A DNA stretch of 64,000 bases from Mycolicibacter sp. MU0102 (GTDB lineage: Bacteria; Actinomycetota; Actinomycetes; Mycobacteriales; Mycobacteriaceae), in the NCBI RefSeq assembly GCF_963378105.1, contig NZ_OY726398.1, forward strand, positions 682,001-746,000. The letters run 5' to 3'. Shown here one piece after another: positions 29,101 to 36,495 of the stretch (positions are counted from its first letter, which is position 1; each line of letters begins with the position of its first letter). Below the pieces are notes generated by a model, which worked only from the letters and a program-made list of their open reading frames with translations, had not been told where the DNA came from and did not search any database. The position numbers and the translations under genes were made by a program.

Positions 29101-29430
29101 GCACCAGGGCGCCTGCAGGTTCGCGTCGATCACCGCTAGCAGCGGCCAGGTCATGGCATCCGGCGACCACGGATCGTCGTCGCCGGCGCCGGTGATCTCG
29201 GCGATCAGCGAGCTCGGATTGCGAAACTCCACGCCGGCGCACACCCCGTCGCCGCCGGGACCGGCACCCAACACATGGGACAGGCGCTGGGACAGCCAGC
29301 GCTCGACCCCGCGCGCCGGCACCAGCACCAGTTCCTGGGCGAACGGGTCGGCCGGCGGCGTCGCCAACAACGCACCGAGGCCGTCGGCGAGGACGTCGGT
29401 GCGCTCGGCGCGGTGCAGGTGCAGTGCCAT
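26131..29430 (-). CDS. recC: Exodeoxyribonuclease V subunit gamma (RecC)
   Basis: 1099 residues from ATG 29430; an extra 37 residues from 29541 are unlikely because the protein then lacks the normal MALHLHRAERTDVLADGL start. A degenerate SF1 helicase fold without Walker A is typical of RecC, with recognisable VPARGVERWLSQRLSHVLG near the N-terminus and LFGHTRLACTDIELLEALA. RecC scaffolds RecB and RecD and holds the DNA strands. First gene of the recCBD operon, divergent from the secreted thioredoxin-like gene with 71 bases between. Confidence 0.94.
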   Translation of the reverse strand: MALHLHRAERTDVLADGLGALLATPPADPFAQELVLVPARGVERWLSQRLSHVLGAGPGGDGVCAGVEFRNPSSLIAEITGAGDDDPWSPDAMTWPLLAVIDANLQAPWCATLAKHLGHDDPSEEGELRRGRRYAVARRLAGLFASYARQRPQLLVDWSAGQATDGAGGALHDDLGWQPPLWRALVAAIGIDPPHVRHRDTVERLRRTPTDTLPARLSLFGHTRLACTDIELLEALAAHHDLHLWLPHPSDALWRALGDVHGAVARSDDETRHRAHHPLLETLGRDLRELQRGLPAAPDSDEYLRATTRPDTLLGWLQSDLGANALRPEGRNRAASDRSVQVHSCHSPARQVDVLREVLLGLLHDDPTLEPRDIVVMCPDIETYAPLIVADFGLGELAGDTHPAHRLRVQLADRALTQTNPLLAVAAELLEIAGSRATATAVLNLAHTDPVRARFGFTDNDLAQITTWVRTANIRWGFDPHTRERYGLSHIVHNTWRFGLDRILTGVAMSDDSQAWLDTALPLDDVGSSQVELAGKLAEFVARLQSVVDKLDGTRPLAEWIAALRDGVAELADAGTDAWQSAHLQRELAQVLDDAAARSDTELRLPDVRVLMAGHLAGRPTRANFRTGTLTVCTMVPMRSVPHRVVCLLGVDDGVFPRLDLPDGDDVLARRPMTGERDIRSEDRQLLLDAITAATDKLVITYTGADEHSGHPRPPAVPLAELIDALDQTTPQPVREHLVVEHPLQPFDVKNVEPGRLIPDVPFTFDPTVPLAARAAAGTRRAAPRFIAEPLPAPPPGDVALVDLLKFFKDPVKGFFSALNYTLPWEVDEVEDGMPVEIDALGEWAVGNRMLHDMLLGTDPANAIAAEWRRGSLPPGQLGWRTAKQIRDRVVQLAAAALEHRQGAPATYDIDLDLGGGRRLTGTVTPVFDATTVSVNYSKLRDTHLLQAWIPLVALAAQRPDVEWTARCIGRDRGGERALQRVFGPPPNPVETLRELLWLYDIGRCEPLPLPIKTSFAWAEKRHAGRDPVWYASSKWATQRYPGEDAEPASVRVWGPRAPFDVLAGPPRPGEEIDGEDTRLGALAARLWLPLLRAERRMR

Positions 29431-29501
29431 CGCGGCCACCCTAAACCGCGGCCCCGACGCTTGGGCTGAACCATCGGCCGGTCGGGTTCGTGGTGCCTTA
29501 C

Positions 29502-29987
29502 ATGAGGATCTACACGCTGGTACTGGCCGCTGTCGCCGCACTGATTGTCGGGCTGGCCGCCCCGCCGTCCGCCACCGCCGCCGACGACCGGTTGCAGTTC
29601 ACCACCACAACTATTGATGGGGCTCCATTCAATGGCGCCAGCCTGCAGGGCAAACCCGCGGTGCTGTGGTTCTGGAGACCGAGTTGCCCGTTCTGCAACG
29701 CCGAGGCGCCTTCGGTGAGCCAGGTCGCTGCCGCCAACCCCCGGGTGACCTTCATCGGGGTGGCGGGGCGCTCGGATGTGGCGTCGATGCAGGACTTCGC
29801 GGCCAAGTACCACCTGAACTTCACCAATCTCAACGACGCCGACGGCTCGATCTGGGCGCGTTTCGGCGTGCCGTGGCAGCCCGCGTACGTCTTCGAGCGC
29901 TCCGATGGCACCTCGACCTTCGTGAACAACCCGACTTCGGCGATGTCGCAACAGGAGTTGGCCGACCGGGTAGCGGCGCTGACGTAG
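29502..29987 (+). CDS. mpt53: Secreted thioredoxin-like protein (MPT53/DsbE-like)
   Basis: 161 residues from ATG 29502 (GTG 29490 is an alternative). A signal peptide occupies residues 1-26 (hydrophobic core TLVLAAVAALIVGLAA, cleavage after ATA). The mature part closely resembles the mycobacterial secreted antigen MPT53 (Rv2878c): LQFTTTTIDGAPFNGASLQGK is followed by the CPFC active site at C62-C65 and NLNDADGSIWARFGVPWQPA. The residue before the first Cys is Ser rather than the usual Trp (RPSCPFC). It is an extracytoplasmic thiol oxidoreductase, paired with the CcdA gene that starts at the next base. Confidence 0.88.
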   Translation: MRIYTLVLAAVAALIVGLAAPPSATAADDRLQFTTTTIDGAPFNGASLQGKPAVLWFWRPSCPFCNAEAPSVSQVAAANPRVTFIGVAGRSDVASMQDFAAKYHLNFTNLNDADGSIWARFGVPWQPAYVFERSDGTSTFVNNPTSAMSQQELADRVAALT

Positions 29988-30806
29988 GTGAACCAGAACC
30001 TGCCGGCACTGGCGTTCGCCGCAGGCTTGGTGGCGGCCCTGAACCCGTGCGGCTTCGCCTTGCTGCCCGCCTACCTGGCGTTGGTGGTGCGCGGCGAGCG
30101 GGCCAGTGGGTGGGAGGCAGTGGGTCGGGCCTTGGCGGCTACCGCGGCGATGACCCTGGGCTTTCTGGCGGTGTTCGGCACCTTTGGGCTGCTCACCGTC
30201 ACGGTGTCCACGCGGGTGGAGCGCTACCTGCCGTACGCCACGGTGGTGATCGGCATCGTGCTGGTCGCGCTCGGGGTTTGGCTGCTGGCGGGCCGCCGGC
30301 TCGCGGTCGCCTCGTTCGGCGGACGATGGGCGCCCACCGCCCGGATCGGGTCGATGCTCGGCTACGGGGTGGGCTACGCCTGCGCGTCGCTGGGCTGCAC
30401 GATCGGCCCGTTTCTGGCGGTCACCGGCGCGGCCTTGCGCGGTGGCCGCGACGCGGTGACGGTCTATCTGGCGTATGCGGCCGGGTTCGGACTACTGGTC
30501 GGGGTATTGGCGATCGCGGTGGCGCTGGCTCGCTCCGCGCTGATCGATCGGATGCGCCGAATCACCCGCTACGCCAGCCGGATCAGCGGCGCGCTGCTGG
30601 TGGCCGTCGGACTCTACGTCGGCTACTACGGCTACCACGATGTTCGCCTGTTCGAGAGCGACGCCCGCGCCGACGATCCGGTGCTGGCCGCCGCCGGACG
30701 GCTACAGGGCACGCTCGCCGGGTGGGTGCACCACTACGGAGCCTGGCCGTGGCTGGCGGTGTTGGCGATCCTCCTGGTGGGCGCCCTCGTAGGCTGGAAA
30801 TTGTGA
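29988..30806 (+). CDS. ccdA: CcdA/DsbD-type thiol-disulfide membrane protein
   Basis: 272 residues, about six to seven membrane helices. The N-terminal LVAALNPCGFALLPAYLAL carries one conserved Cys; the second is in ACASLGCTIGPFLAVTGA. These Cys shuttle electrons across the membrane from cytoplasmic thioredoxin to an outer partner. GTG start lies directly after the stop of the MPT53-like gene, and its own stop overlaps the next gene start (GTGA). This is the Rv2878c-Rv2877c pair of M. tuberculosis. Confidence 0.9.
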   Translation: MNQNLPALAFAAGLVAALNPCGFALLPAYLALVVRGERASGWEAVGRALAATAAMTLGFLAVFGTFGLLTVTVSTRVERYLPYATVVIGIVLVALGVWLLAGRRLAVASFGGRWAPTARIGSMLGYGVGYACASLGCTIGPFLAVTGAALRGGRDAVTVYLAYAAGFGLLVGVLAIAVALARSALIDRMRRITRYASRISGALLVAVGLYVGYYGYHDVRLFESDARADDPVLAAAGRLQGTLAGWVHHYGAWPWLAVLAILLVGALVGWKL

Positions 30807-31969
30807 AAGCCGTCAGCTGCAGCAACAGCGAACTCGAGCTCGTCGACCTACCCACTCCGATCCCGGCCAGAGGCCAGCTCCTCATCGACGTGCTGCGGTG
30901 CGGCATCTGCGGATCTGATCTGCACGCTCGCCAGCACTGCGACGAGGTCGCCGATGTCATGGCCGCGACCGGATACGACGGCTTCATGCGCTCGAACCAG
31001 CAGGTGGTGCTCGGGCACGAAGTCTGCGGCGAAGTGCTCGATCACGGTCCCCGCACCCGCAAGGCGCCGCGGCCCGGCACCCGGGTGGTCGCGATCCCAC
31101 TGTTGCGGCGCGGCGAGGACGTCCATGCGGTCGGGCTGTCGGAATCGGCGCCGGGCGGCTACGCCGAACAGATGCTCGTCGAGCAGTCGCTGGCCCTGCC
31201 GGTTCCCAACGGGCTGTCGGTGGACGCGGCCGCCCTCACCGAGCCGATGGCGGTCGCCTGGCATGCCGTGCGGCGCGGCGAGGTGCGCAAACGCGACGTG
31301 GCGATCGTGATCGGCTGCGGACCCATCGGCCTGGCGGTGGTGTGCATGCTCAAGGCGCGCGGCGTACGCACGGTGATCGCCAGCGACTTCTCGCCCGGTC
31401 GGCGCGCGCTGGCCACCCGATGCGGCGCCGACATCGTCGTCGACCCGGCACAGGACTCGCCGTATGCGGCGGCAGCGGGCCACGGGCACCTGGAGAAAGC
31501 GCCGGATGCGCTGGGCCTGGCGGTGGGCACCGTCGAAAAGCTGTACAAGGCGCGGTTGCCGTGGTGGCACGTCTGGCGGGCCGCCGAAGCCGTCGGCGCC
31601 GCCACCCCCAACCGCCCAGTGATCTTCGAATGCGTGGGGGTACCGGGTGTCATCGACGGCATCATCGCCGGCGCGCCACTGTTCTCCCGGGTGGTCGTGG
31701 TCGGGGTCTGCATGGGAACCGACGCGTTCCGGCCGGCGATCGCGATCAACAAGGAAACCGACCTGCGGTTCGTATTGGGATACACACCAATGGAATTCCG
31801 CGACACCCTGCACATGATCGCCGAGGGCAAGGTCGACGTTTCACCGCTGATCACCGGCACCGTCGGACTGGGCGGGGTGGCGAACGCGTTCGACGTGCTC
31901 GGTGACCCGGACCGGCACGCCAAGATCCTGATCGATCCCAAGAGCCCGGTGGGGGAGGTCCAGGGGTGA
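30803..31969 (+). CDS. Zinc-binding alcohol dehydrogenase (MDR)
   Basis: 388 residues from GTG 30803. The catalytic zinc site is C36 (CGICGSD) with H72-E73 (GHE). The Rossmann motif is VIGCGPIGLAVV. The usual four-Cys structural zinc loop is missing. An extra stretch of roughly 40 residues (AGHGHLEKAPDALGLAVGTV onward) interrupts the cofactor domain. It oxidises an alcohol or reduces an aldehyde/ketone of unknown identity with NAD(P). Overlaps both neighbours by 4 bases, so it belongs to the operon mpt53-ccdA-adh-pfkA. Confidence 0.85.
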   Translation: MKAVSCSNSELELVDLPTPIPARGQLLIDVLRCGICGSDLHARQHCDEVADVMAATGYDGFMRSNQQVVLGHEVCGEVLDHGPRTRKAPRPGTRVVAIPLLRRGEDVHAVGLSESAPGGYAEQMLVEQSLALPVPNGLSVDAAALTEPMAVAWHAVRRGEVRKRDVAIVIGCGPIGLAVVCMLKARGVRTVIASDFSPGRRALATRCGADIVVDPAQDSPYAAAAGHGHLEKAPDALGLAVGTVEKLYKARLPWWHVWRAAEAVGAATPNRPVIFECVGVPGVIDGIIAGAPLFSRVVVVGVCMGTDAFRPAIAINKETDLRFVLGYTPMEFRDTLHMIAEGKVDVSPLITGTVGLGGVANAFDVLGDPDRHAKILIDPKSPVGEVQG

Positions 31970-33090
31970 CGGCGAGCATCAAGCGCATCGCGATCAGCAC
32001 TGGTGGCGGTGACGCGCCCGGCCTCAACGCCGTCATCTACGCCGCCACCCTCGCCGGCCGAAGCCGGGGCTGGGACGTGGTCGGGATCCGCGACGGCTAC
32101 AACGGGCTGCTGCTGGGCGACGAATACCCCGACGGCGGACTGATCGAGCTAACCCGTAACCGAGTGCGCGGCATCATCCACCAGGGCGGCACCATCTTGG
32201 GCAGCACCAACCGCGGCAACCCGATCGCGTACCCGGTACAGCAGCCCGACGGCAGCTGGAGTGAACAGGACCGCACCGACGAGCTGCTCGAGCGCATCGC
32301 AGCGCACGAGATCGATGCGCTGATCACCATCGGCGGCGACGGTTCCCTGGCGATCGGCAACCACCTGCACGAGGCTGGGCTGCGGCTGGTCGGGGTGCCC
32401 AAGACCATCGACAACGATCTGGAAGGCACCGCGGCGACGTTCGGCTTCGACAGCGCAGTCGGTTTCGCCTCGGAGTGCATCGATCGGTTGTTCTCCACCG
32501 CGACCTCGCACAGCCGGATCATCGTGGTGGAGGTGATGGGTCGCTACGCCGGCTGGATCGCGCTGCACGCCGGGCTGGCGTCCGGGGTGCATGCCATCCT
32601 GCTCCCGGAGATCCCGTATCGGCTTGAACCGGTGGCCGAGCTGATCAGCGAACGCGCACAACGGGGTTCGACGTACTCGATTGTCTGCGTCGCCGAAGGC
32701 GCCAAGCCGGTGGATGGCGAGCTCACGGTGGCGGGAAAGGCGGTGGGCCAGGCCGAACGCCTGGGCGGGGTGGGCGCCAAGGTTGCCGCCGAACTCGAGG
32801 CGCTCACCGGGCGCGAGTCTCGTGCCGTGGTGCTCGGGCACCTGCTGCGCGGCGGTTCGCCGACATCGGTGGACCGGCTGTTGGGGCTGCGGTTCGGCGC
32901 TGCCGCGGTGCGGGCCCTCGACGAGGGGCACAGTGGCGTGATGGTGGCGCTCAACCCGCCGACAGTGGATTACGTGCCGTTGGCTGATGCCACTCGGCAG
33001 CAGAAAACCGTTCCGCTGGATTGTGATTCGATCCAGACCGCCCGCGACCTGGGTATCAGGTTCGGCGACGAGAGCCTTCGCCGGGACTGA
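31966..33090 (+). CDS. pfkA: 6-phosphofructokinase
   Basis: 374 residues, GTG start. Group A phosphofructokinase motifs: STGGGDAPGLNAV near 10-22, IGGDGSLAIG, the catalytic PKTIDNDL, and EVMGRYAGWIAL. GGDGS (not GGDDS) favours ATP over pyrophosphate as donor, but the Lys in PKTIDND is shared with PPi enzymes, so donor use is not certain. Catalyses fructose-6-phosphate phosphorylation in glycolysis. Last gene of the redox/dehydrogenase operon. Confidence 0.9.
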   Translation: MTASIKRIAISTGGGDAPGLNAVIYAATLAGRSRGWDVVGIRDGYNGLLLGDEYPDGGLIELTRNRVRGIIHQGGTILGSTNRGNPIAYPVQQPDGSWSEQDRTDELLERIAAHEIDALITIGGDGSLAIGNHLHEAGLRLVGVPKTIDNDLEGTAATFGFDSAVGFASECIDRLFSTATSHSRIIVVEVMGRYAGWIALHAGLASGVHAILLPEIPYRLEPVAELISERAQRGSTYSIVCVAEGAKPVDGELTVAGKAVGQAERLGGVGAKVAAELEALTGRESRAVVLGHLLRGGSPTSVDRLLGLRFGAAAVRALDEGHSGVMVALNPPTVDYVPLADATRQQKTVPLDCDSIQTARDLGIRFGDESLRRD

Positions 33091-33272
33091 GGTGGGCCGG
33101 CGTGGCGGTGACTGCGGCATCGACGGATCGTTTCACCGGGTGCCGCTGGGCTGGCGAATGTGGTACGGCGGGCCGTGGACTTCGACCCGGTTGGTCACCG
33201 CGACGAAGCCGGGCTGAGCGCCGGGGCTCGGTCACGTCTGCCTCAGGCGTCACGCGTGGGCGGCGGTGTGGT

Positions 33273-33399
33273 GTGTGCCCGCCTCTGAGCGACAAGCGGT
33301 GTTATGTCAGGCAGAAGAAGGGCCCGGGCGGGAAAGTGGGCGCCGGCGCGCCAAACGTCAGTTGACATAACCGACGTTGTCGCTCAGAGCCGGGCACAC
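33273..33399. repeat. Dispersed inverted repeat, copy 2
   Basis: Two 37-base arms (33273-33309 and 33363-33399) are inverted and match at 31 of 37 positions, separated by 53 bases. The outer part contains the copy-1 core in variant form (TGCCCGCCTCTGAGCGACAA). The inner ends add TTATGTCA/TGACATAA, absent from copy 1. It fills most of the 356-base gap between pfkA and the RES gene; 33091-33272 shows no convincing gene. Confidence 0.75.
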
Positions 33400-33446
33400 G
33401 CCCGCATCCCCCGGGCCTGTGACGGGTGGGGCGGTCGGTCTCGGGC

Positions 33447-34064
33447 TCAGTACGCGACGGTAAACCCGTGCCGCAGTATCAGATCCGCGGTCACCTCCGG
33501 TCGTTCGGCGAGCGGCCAGCACTCGACCGCGAATGCGCCGACGTCGAAGAACGCGTAGTTGACCGAAGTCTCCGGGGTGGTGCGCGAGCGGTAGACGATC
33601 GCGTCCGGGCACTCGTCGGGCTCGGGCCACCAGCGCCGCAGGGCATCTGCCAGGTGCTGGCAGGTGGCCCACACCGCGTCGTGCTGGCCGGTGCTGATCT
33701 GGTCGTCGACGCCGAGCGCATCCAGATTGCGCTCGGTGCGCAGATCGAGCACCCGCAGGTGTCGGACGGCGGTGAGTCGCACCAGGTGGTGGCGGGCGTG
33801 ATCGCCGGGGATCATCAGCCCGGTCAGTCGGTAGCGTTCCCGGAACGCGCCGACGAGATCGGTTGCCGCGTAACGGGTGCGGAACCCACCCGACGGTGGA
33901 TCGAAGCGATAACGCGGTTGACCGAAACCGCCCCAGGTCCACTGGTCGGGATGCTCGGCGTCGAGGCGCCACAGCTCTGAGCCGGCAGCGATCCGCCGGC
34001 GGCGCAGCCCGCTGGGCCGGGCATCGGGCAGGGGCGCCCGATAGCCGGCCGGGAGTTCAGGCAC
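33447..34064 (-). CDS. RES-domain toxin (NAD-degrading type)
   Basis: 205 residues from GTG 34064, a start that overlaps the end of the upstream antitoxin gene by 8 bases. RES features: LWRLDAEHPD near the N-terminus, GGFGQPRYRFDPPSGGFRTR with the conserved Arg/Gly/Tyr pocket, and SRTTPETSVNYAFFD in the C-terminal half. RES toxins such as M. tuberculosis MbcT split NAD+ by phosphorolysis; that activity is expected here but not shown. Paired with a DUF2384/Xre-like antitoxin. Confidence 0.85.
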   Translation of the reverse strand: MPELPAGYRAPLPDARPSGLRRRRIAAGSELWRLDAEHPDQWTWGGFGQPRYRFDPPSGGFRTRYAATDLVGAFRERYRLTGLMIPGDHARHHLVRLTAVRHLRVLDLRTERNLDALGVDDQISTGQHDAVWATCQHLADALRRWWPEPDECPDAIVYRSRTTPETSVNYAFFDVGAFAVECWPLAERPEVTADLILRHGFTVAY

Positions 34065-34572
34065 CGAGCGAGGTGAGCAGTCGACGCGCGGCCGGCGCGG
34101 TCTCGCTGTGGCGCAGCGCCTCGGCGATCGAGACTCCGCCCAATTCGTCATGAGTGAGCCGCATGATGCGGTCGGCGGCCAGCGGGTCGGTGGTGAACCG
34201 GCCGAGCAGTTCCAGGATGTCGGGCAGCTCCGGGCGCAGCCGGGCGTCGTCGAATTGCCAGGCCGGGAACCAGGTCTGGTTGCCCACGGCCGCGCCGATC
34301 AGCTTGCCTCGGCTGCGCAGCCGGTGCACCGCCTGCGGTGTGCCCAGCCGCAGGAGATCCTGGACCTTCGGGGTGGGCAGCGCCCCGGCCACGAAGTCAT
34401 CGACGAGGGCCGCGCGGCGCTGGTCGTTCAGGGCGTGGGCGGCGATGCGCTCCAATGTGCCCTGCGGTGCCGTGGGTGCCTCCAGCAGCGCGTCGAGGAC
34501 CAGGGCGAACCCGGCGTCGGTGCGGGCGCGTTCGGCGACCTGACGGGCGATCGGGGCGACGGCGGTGGGCAT
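34057..34572 (-). CDS. Xre/MbcA/ParS-like (DUF2384) antitoxin
   Basis: 171 residues from ATG 34572. The C-terminal part has the antitoxin-binding DUF2384 pattern (PELPDILELLGRFTTDPLAADRIMR then LGGVSIAEALRH). The middle has a short helix-turn-helix-like LLRLGTPQAVHRLRSRGKLIG. It is expected to neutralise the RES toxin and to repress the operon. It is longer than many homologues because of an N-terminal helical extension. A leaderless promoter and repeated operator lie immediately upstream. Confidence 0.82.
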   Translation of the reverse strand: MPTAVAPIARQVAERARTDAGFALVLDALLEAPTAPQGTLERIAAHALNDQRRAALVDDFVAGALPTPKVQDLLRLGTPQAVHRLRSRGKLIGAAVGNQTWFPAWQFDDARLRPELPDILELLGRFTTDPLAADRIMRLTHDELGGVSIAEALRHSETAPAARRLLTSLGA

Positions 34573-34622
34573 GCGCCCAATACTACCCGTCGCTACCCAA
34601 GATTGAAACAATCGAAACAATC
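34573..34622 (-). promoter_or_regulatory. Leaderless promoter and operator repeats of the RES/Xre operon
   Basis: On the minus strand a -10 TAGTAT (34585-34580) is followed by seven bases and then the antitoxin ATG (34572), so the transcript would begin at or next to the start codon. Upstream, 34622-34601 reads as two tandem GATTGTTTC units followed by AATC; the second unit plus AATC is a palindrome (GATTG-TTT-CAATC). These cover the -35 region, the expected place for antitoxin autorepression. The repeat reaches into the stop codon of the neighbouring ccdA-like gene. Confidence 0.6.
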
Positions 34623-35481
34623 AGTCGGGCGTGGCCCGGTGCCGGCGTCGCAGCGCTCGCCAGCCTAGTGCGCCGGCCACCAGCGCCACGATCGCACCCA
34701 GCAGCGGCCAAACACCCAGTGCGTCGACCTGATCGGCCAACCAGGACTGCACGGCACCCGCCGCGCCGACCACCGGATCATCGGCATCGCCCCCGGCGAA
34801 GTACAAGCGGATTTCGTAGTAGCCGTAATAGCTGACGTACAACCCGGTCAGCAGCACAATCACCCCGGCGATGCGTCCCACGTACGGCAGCACCCGCCGC
34901 AACGCGGAGCTGGCAGTAGACCCCGTCACAGCCACCGCCAGCGCCGCAACGCCGACGGTGATGCTCATACCCGCCGCGTAGGCGATGAACGCCAACACCC
35001 CGGCCACCGTCGAACCTTGCCGAAACGTCGTGCTGATCACCGCCAGAAACGGCGCGATCGTGCAGGACAGTGACGCCACGGCGTAGCCGACGCCGTAGCC
35101 GTACATCGACCCCAGACGTGCCGTGGGTGTCCCGCCCGCCGTCCCGGGCAGCAGCAGTGGGATCTCGCGGCCGGACAACAGCCAGACGCCCATCGCCAGC
35201 AGCGCCATGCCGATCACCACGGTGGCGAACGGCAGATACTGCTGCGCCGAAGCGATCAACGGCGAGACGGCCAATCCGAAGATTCCGAACACCGTCAGGA
35301 ATCCGGTAGCCATCACCATCGTCGCCAGCGCTGCTCGGGCTAGTGCGACCGGTCGTGAGGTGTCACGGCTGGTGGCGATCACCAGACCCAGATAGCCGGG
35401 GAGAAAAGCGAATCCACACGGGTTCAGCGCCGCCACCAGCCCTGCCCCCAGGGCAAAGCTGAGTGCGGCGGTGTCGATCAC
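34621..35481 (-). CDS. CcdA-type thiol-disulfide membrane protein, second copy
   Basis: 286 residues from GTG 35481. It has the same LVAALNPCGFAFLPGYLGL signature as the CcdA at 29988 and the second Cys segment VASLSCTIAPFLAVISTTF, with six or more membrane helices and a short basic C-terminus. Its start overlaps the DsbF-like gene stop (GTGA). It should pass electrons to the adjoining lipoprotein thioredoxin. Confidence 0.88.
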   Translation of the reverse strand: MIDTAALSFALGAGLVAALNPCGFAFLPGYLGLVIATSRDTSRPVALARAALATMVMATGFLTVFGIFGLAVSPLIASAQQYLPFATVVIGMALLAMGVWLLSGREIPLLLPGTAGGTPTARLGSMYGYGVGYAVASLSCTIAPFLAVISTTFRQGSTVAGVLAFIAYAAGMSITVGVAALAVAVTGSTASSALRRVLPYVGRIAGVIVLLTGLYVSYYGYYEIRLYFAGGDADDPVVGAAGAVQSWLADQVDALGVWPLLGAIVALVAGALGWRALRRRHRATPD

Positions 35482-35990
35482 GAACCCGTCAGGGCCTGCA
35501 GCCGCCTGTTCAGCTCGGCTTCGGCCAGCGAGCCCGTCACTACCTCGATGCGGCCGTCCGGTCTGATGAAGGCGTACGCCGGCTGTCGCGTCACGCCGAA
35601 CCGGGCCCACACCGCGGCGTCGGTGTCGGCCAACTCGGTGAACTCGTCGACGCCGTACCTGTCGACGAACGCCCGTAACGCGTCGAGCCGGTCCTGCGCG
35701 CCCACGCCGACGAACGTCACCTTGGGGTGCGCGGCGGCCAGCCGAGCGACCATCGGTGCATCCCGTTGGCACAGCGGACACCAGGGCGCCCAGAACCACA
35801 ACACGGCCGGCCGGCCGACCAGGCTCGCGCCGGAAAATGGTCGGCCGTCGAGGGTTTGGGCGGCGAAATCAAGTTGGGTGTTCTCGGCCCGGGTTTGCGA
35901 TCCGCAGCCGAAGAGCAGTACGGCTATCGCCGCCACAGCCATGAGCAGTACGGCCGATTGGCGACGCCCCGAGGCCTTGTCGTGCGGCAT
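35478..35990 (-). CDS. dsbF: Lipoprotein thioredoxin-like (DsbF-like)
   Basis: 170 residues from ATG 35990. A hydrophobic signal (AVLLMAVAAIAVLLFGC) ends in a lipobox-like LFGC, so the protein should be lipid-anchored on the outer face of the membrane. Active site WFWAPWCPLC, then TFVGVGAQDRLDALRAF and TRQPAYAFI with the cis-Pro. It closely resembles mycobacterial DsbF (Rv1677). Together with the following ccdA-like gene it forms a second redox pair about 5 kb from the mpt53-ccdA pair. Confidence 0.87.
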   Translation of the reverse strand: MPHDKASGRRQSAVLLMAVAAIAVLLFGCGSQTRAENTQLDFAAQTLDGRPFSGASLVGRPAVLWFWAPWCPLCQRDAPMVARLAAAHPKVTFVGVGAQDRLDALRAFVDRYGVDEFTELADTDAAVWARFGVTRQPAYAFIRPDGRIEVVTGSLAEAELNRRLQALTGS

Positions 35991-36034
35991 ACCGGCGAGT
36001 ATGCCACCGCAACCTGCGGGGCTAAGGTGCTGCC

Positions 36035-36472
36035 ATGGCACGCGGACGCCTAGAGCACACCGCCGACATCGCTGCGCCGCCCGAGGCCGTTGCGGCGTTT
36101 CTGGCCGATCTGGTCAACTACGAAGCCCTGCACCCGATGTTGGTGGACGTGCGGCAGATCCCTGGCGGCGCCGACGGCGTCACCCGATACCTGGCCCCGC
36201 ATCGCATGCGTCTCTACGGAATACCGATCCGGTTCACCTGCCGGGTGGACCTGCGCAAAAGCGCGCCCGACGAGATCCGCACCCACACCCTGCAGCGGCC
36301 GGGTATCGAGATGTGGTCGACCATGGCGGTGCGCCCGCATGCCGGCGGCACCCGTCTGCACGAACTGGTCGACATCAGTGCCCCACGGATGTTGATGAAG
36401 ACCGTGCTGCGCGACGGCGGCAGTTCCCACGCCGCGATGTGGGAGAACCTGCGTCGCTATTTCGAACAGTGA
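36035..36472 (+). CDS. SRPBCC (START-like) family protein
   Basis: 145 residues. RGRLEHTADIAAPPEAVAAFL at the N-terminus, a hydrophobic beta-sheet core and the C-terminal helix (SSHAAMWENLRRYFEQ) fit the SRPBCC/polyketide-cyclase fold, which binds a hydrophobic ligand in a central cavity. Substrate unknown. It starts 44 bases from the divergent DsbF-like gene and lies 23 bases before cynS. Confidence 0.8.
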   Translation: MARGRLEHTADIAAPPEAVAAFLADLVNYEALHPMLVDVRQIPGGADGVTRYLAPHRMRLYGIPIRFTCRVDLRKSAPDEIRTHTLQRPGIEMWSTMAVRPHAGGTRLHELVDISAPRMLMKTVLRDGGSSHAAMWENLRRYFEQ

Positions 36473-36495
36473 GCGCGGCAGGCATGCTGGAAGCC

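Noticed and set aside
33102..33365. An 87-codon frame through the inverted repeat after pfkA
   Set aside because: It reads through the repeat arm, has no ribosome site and no family resemblance.
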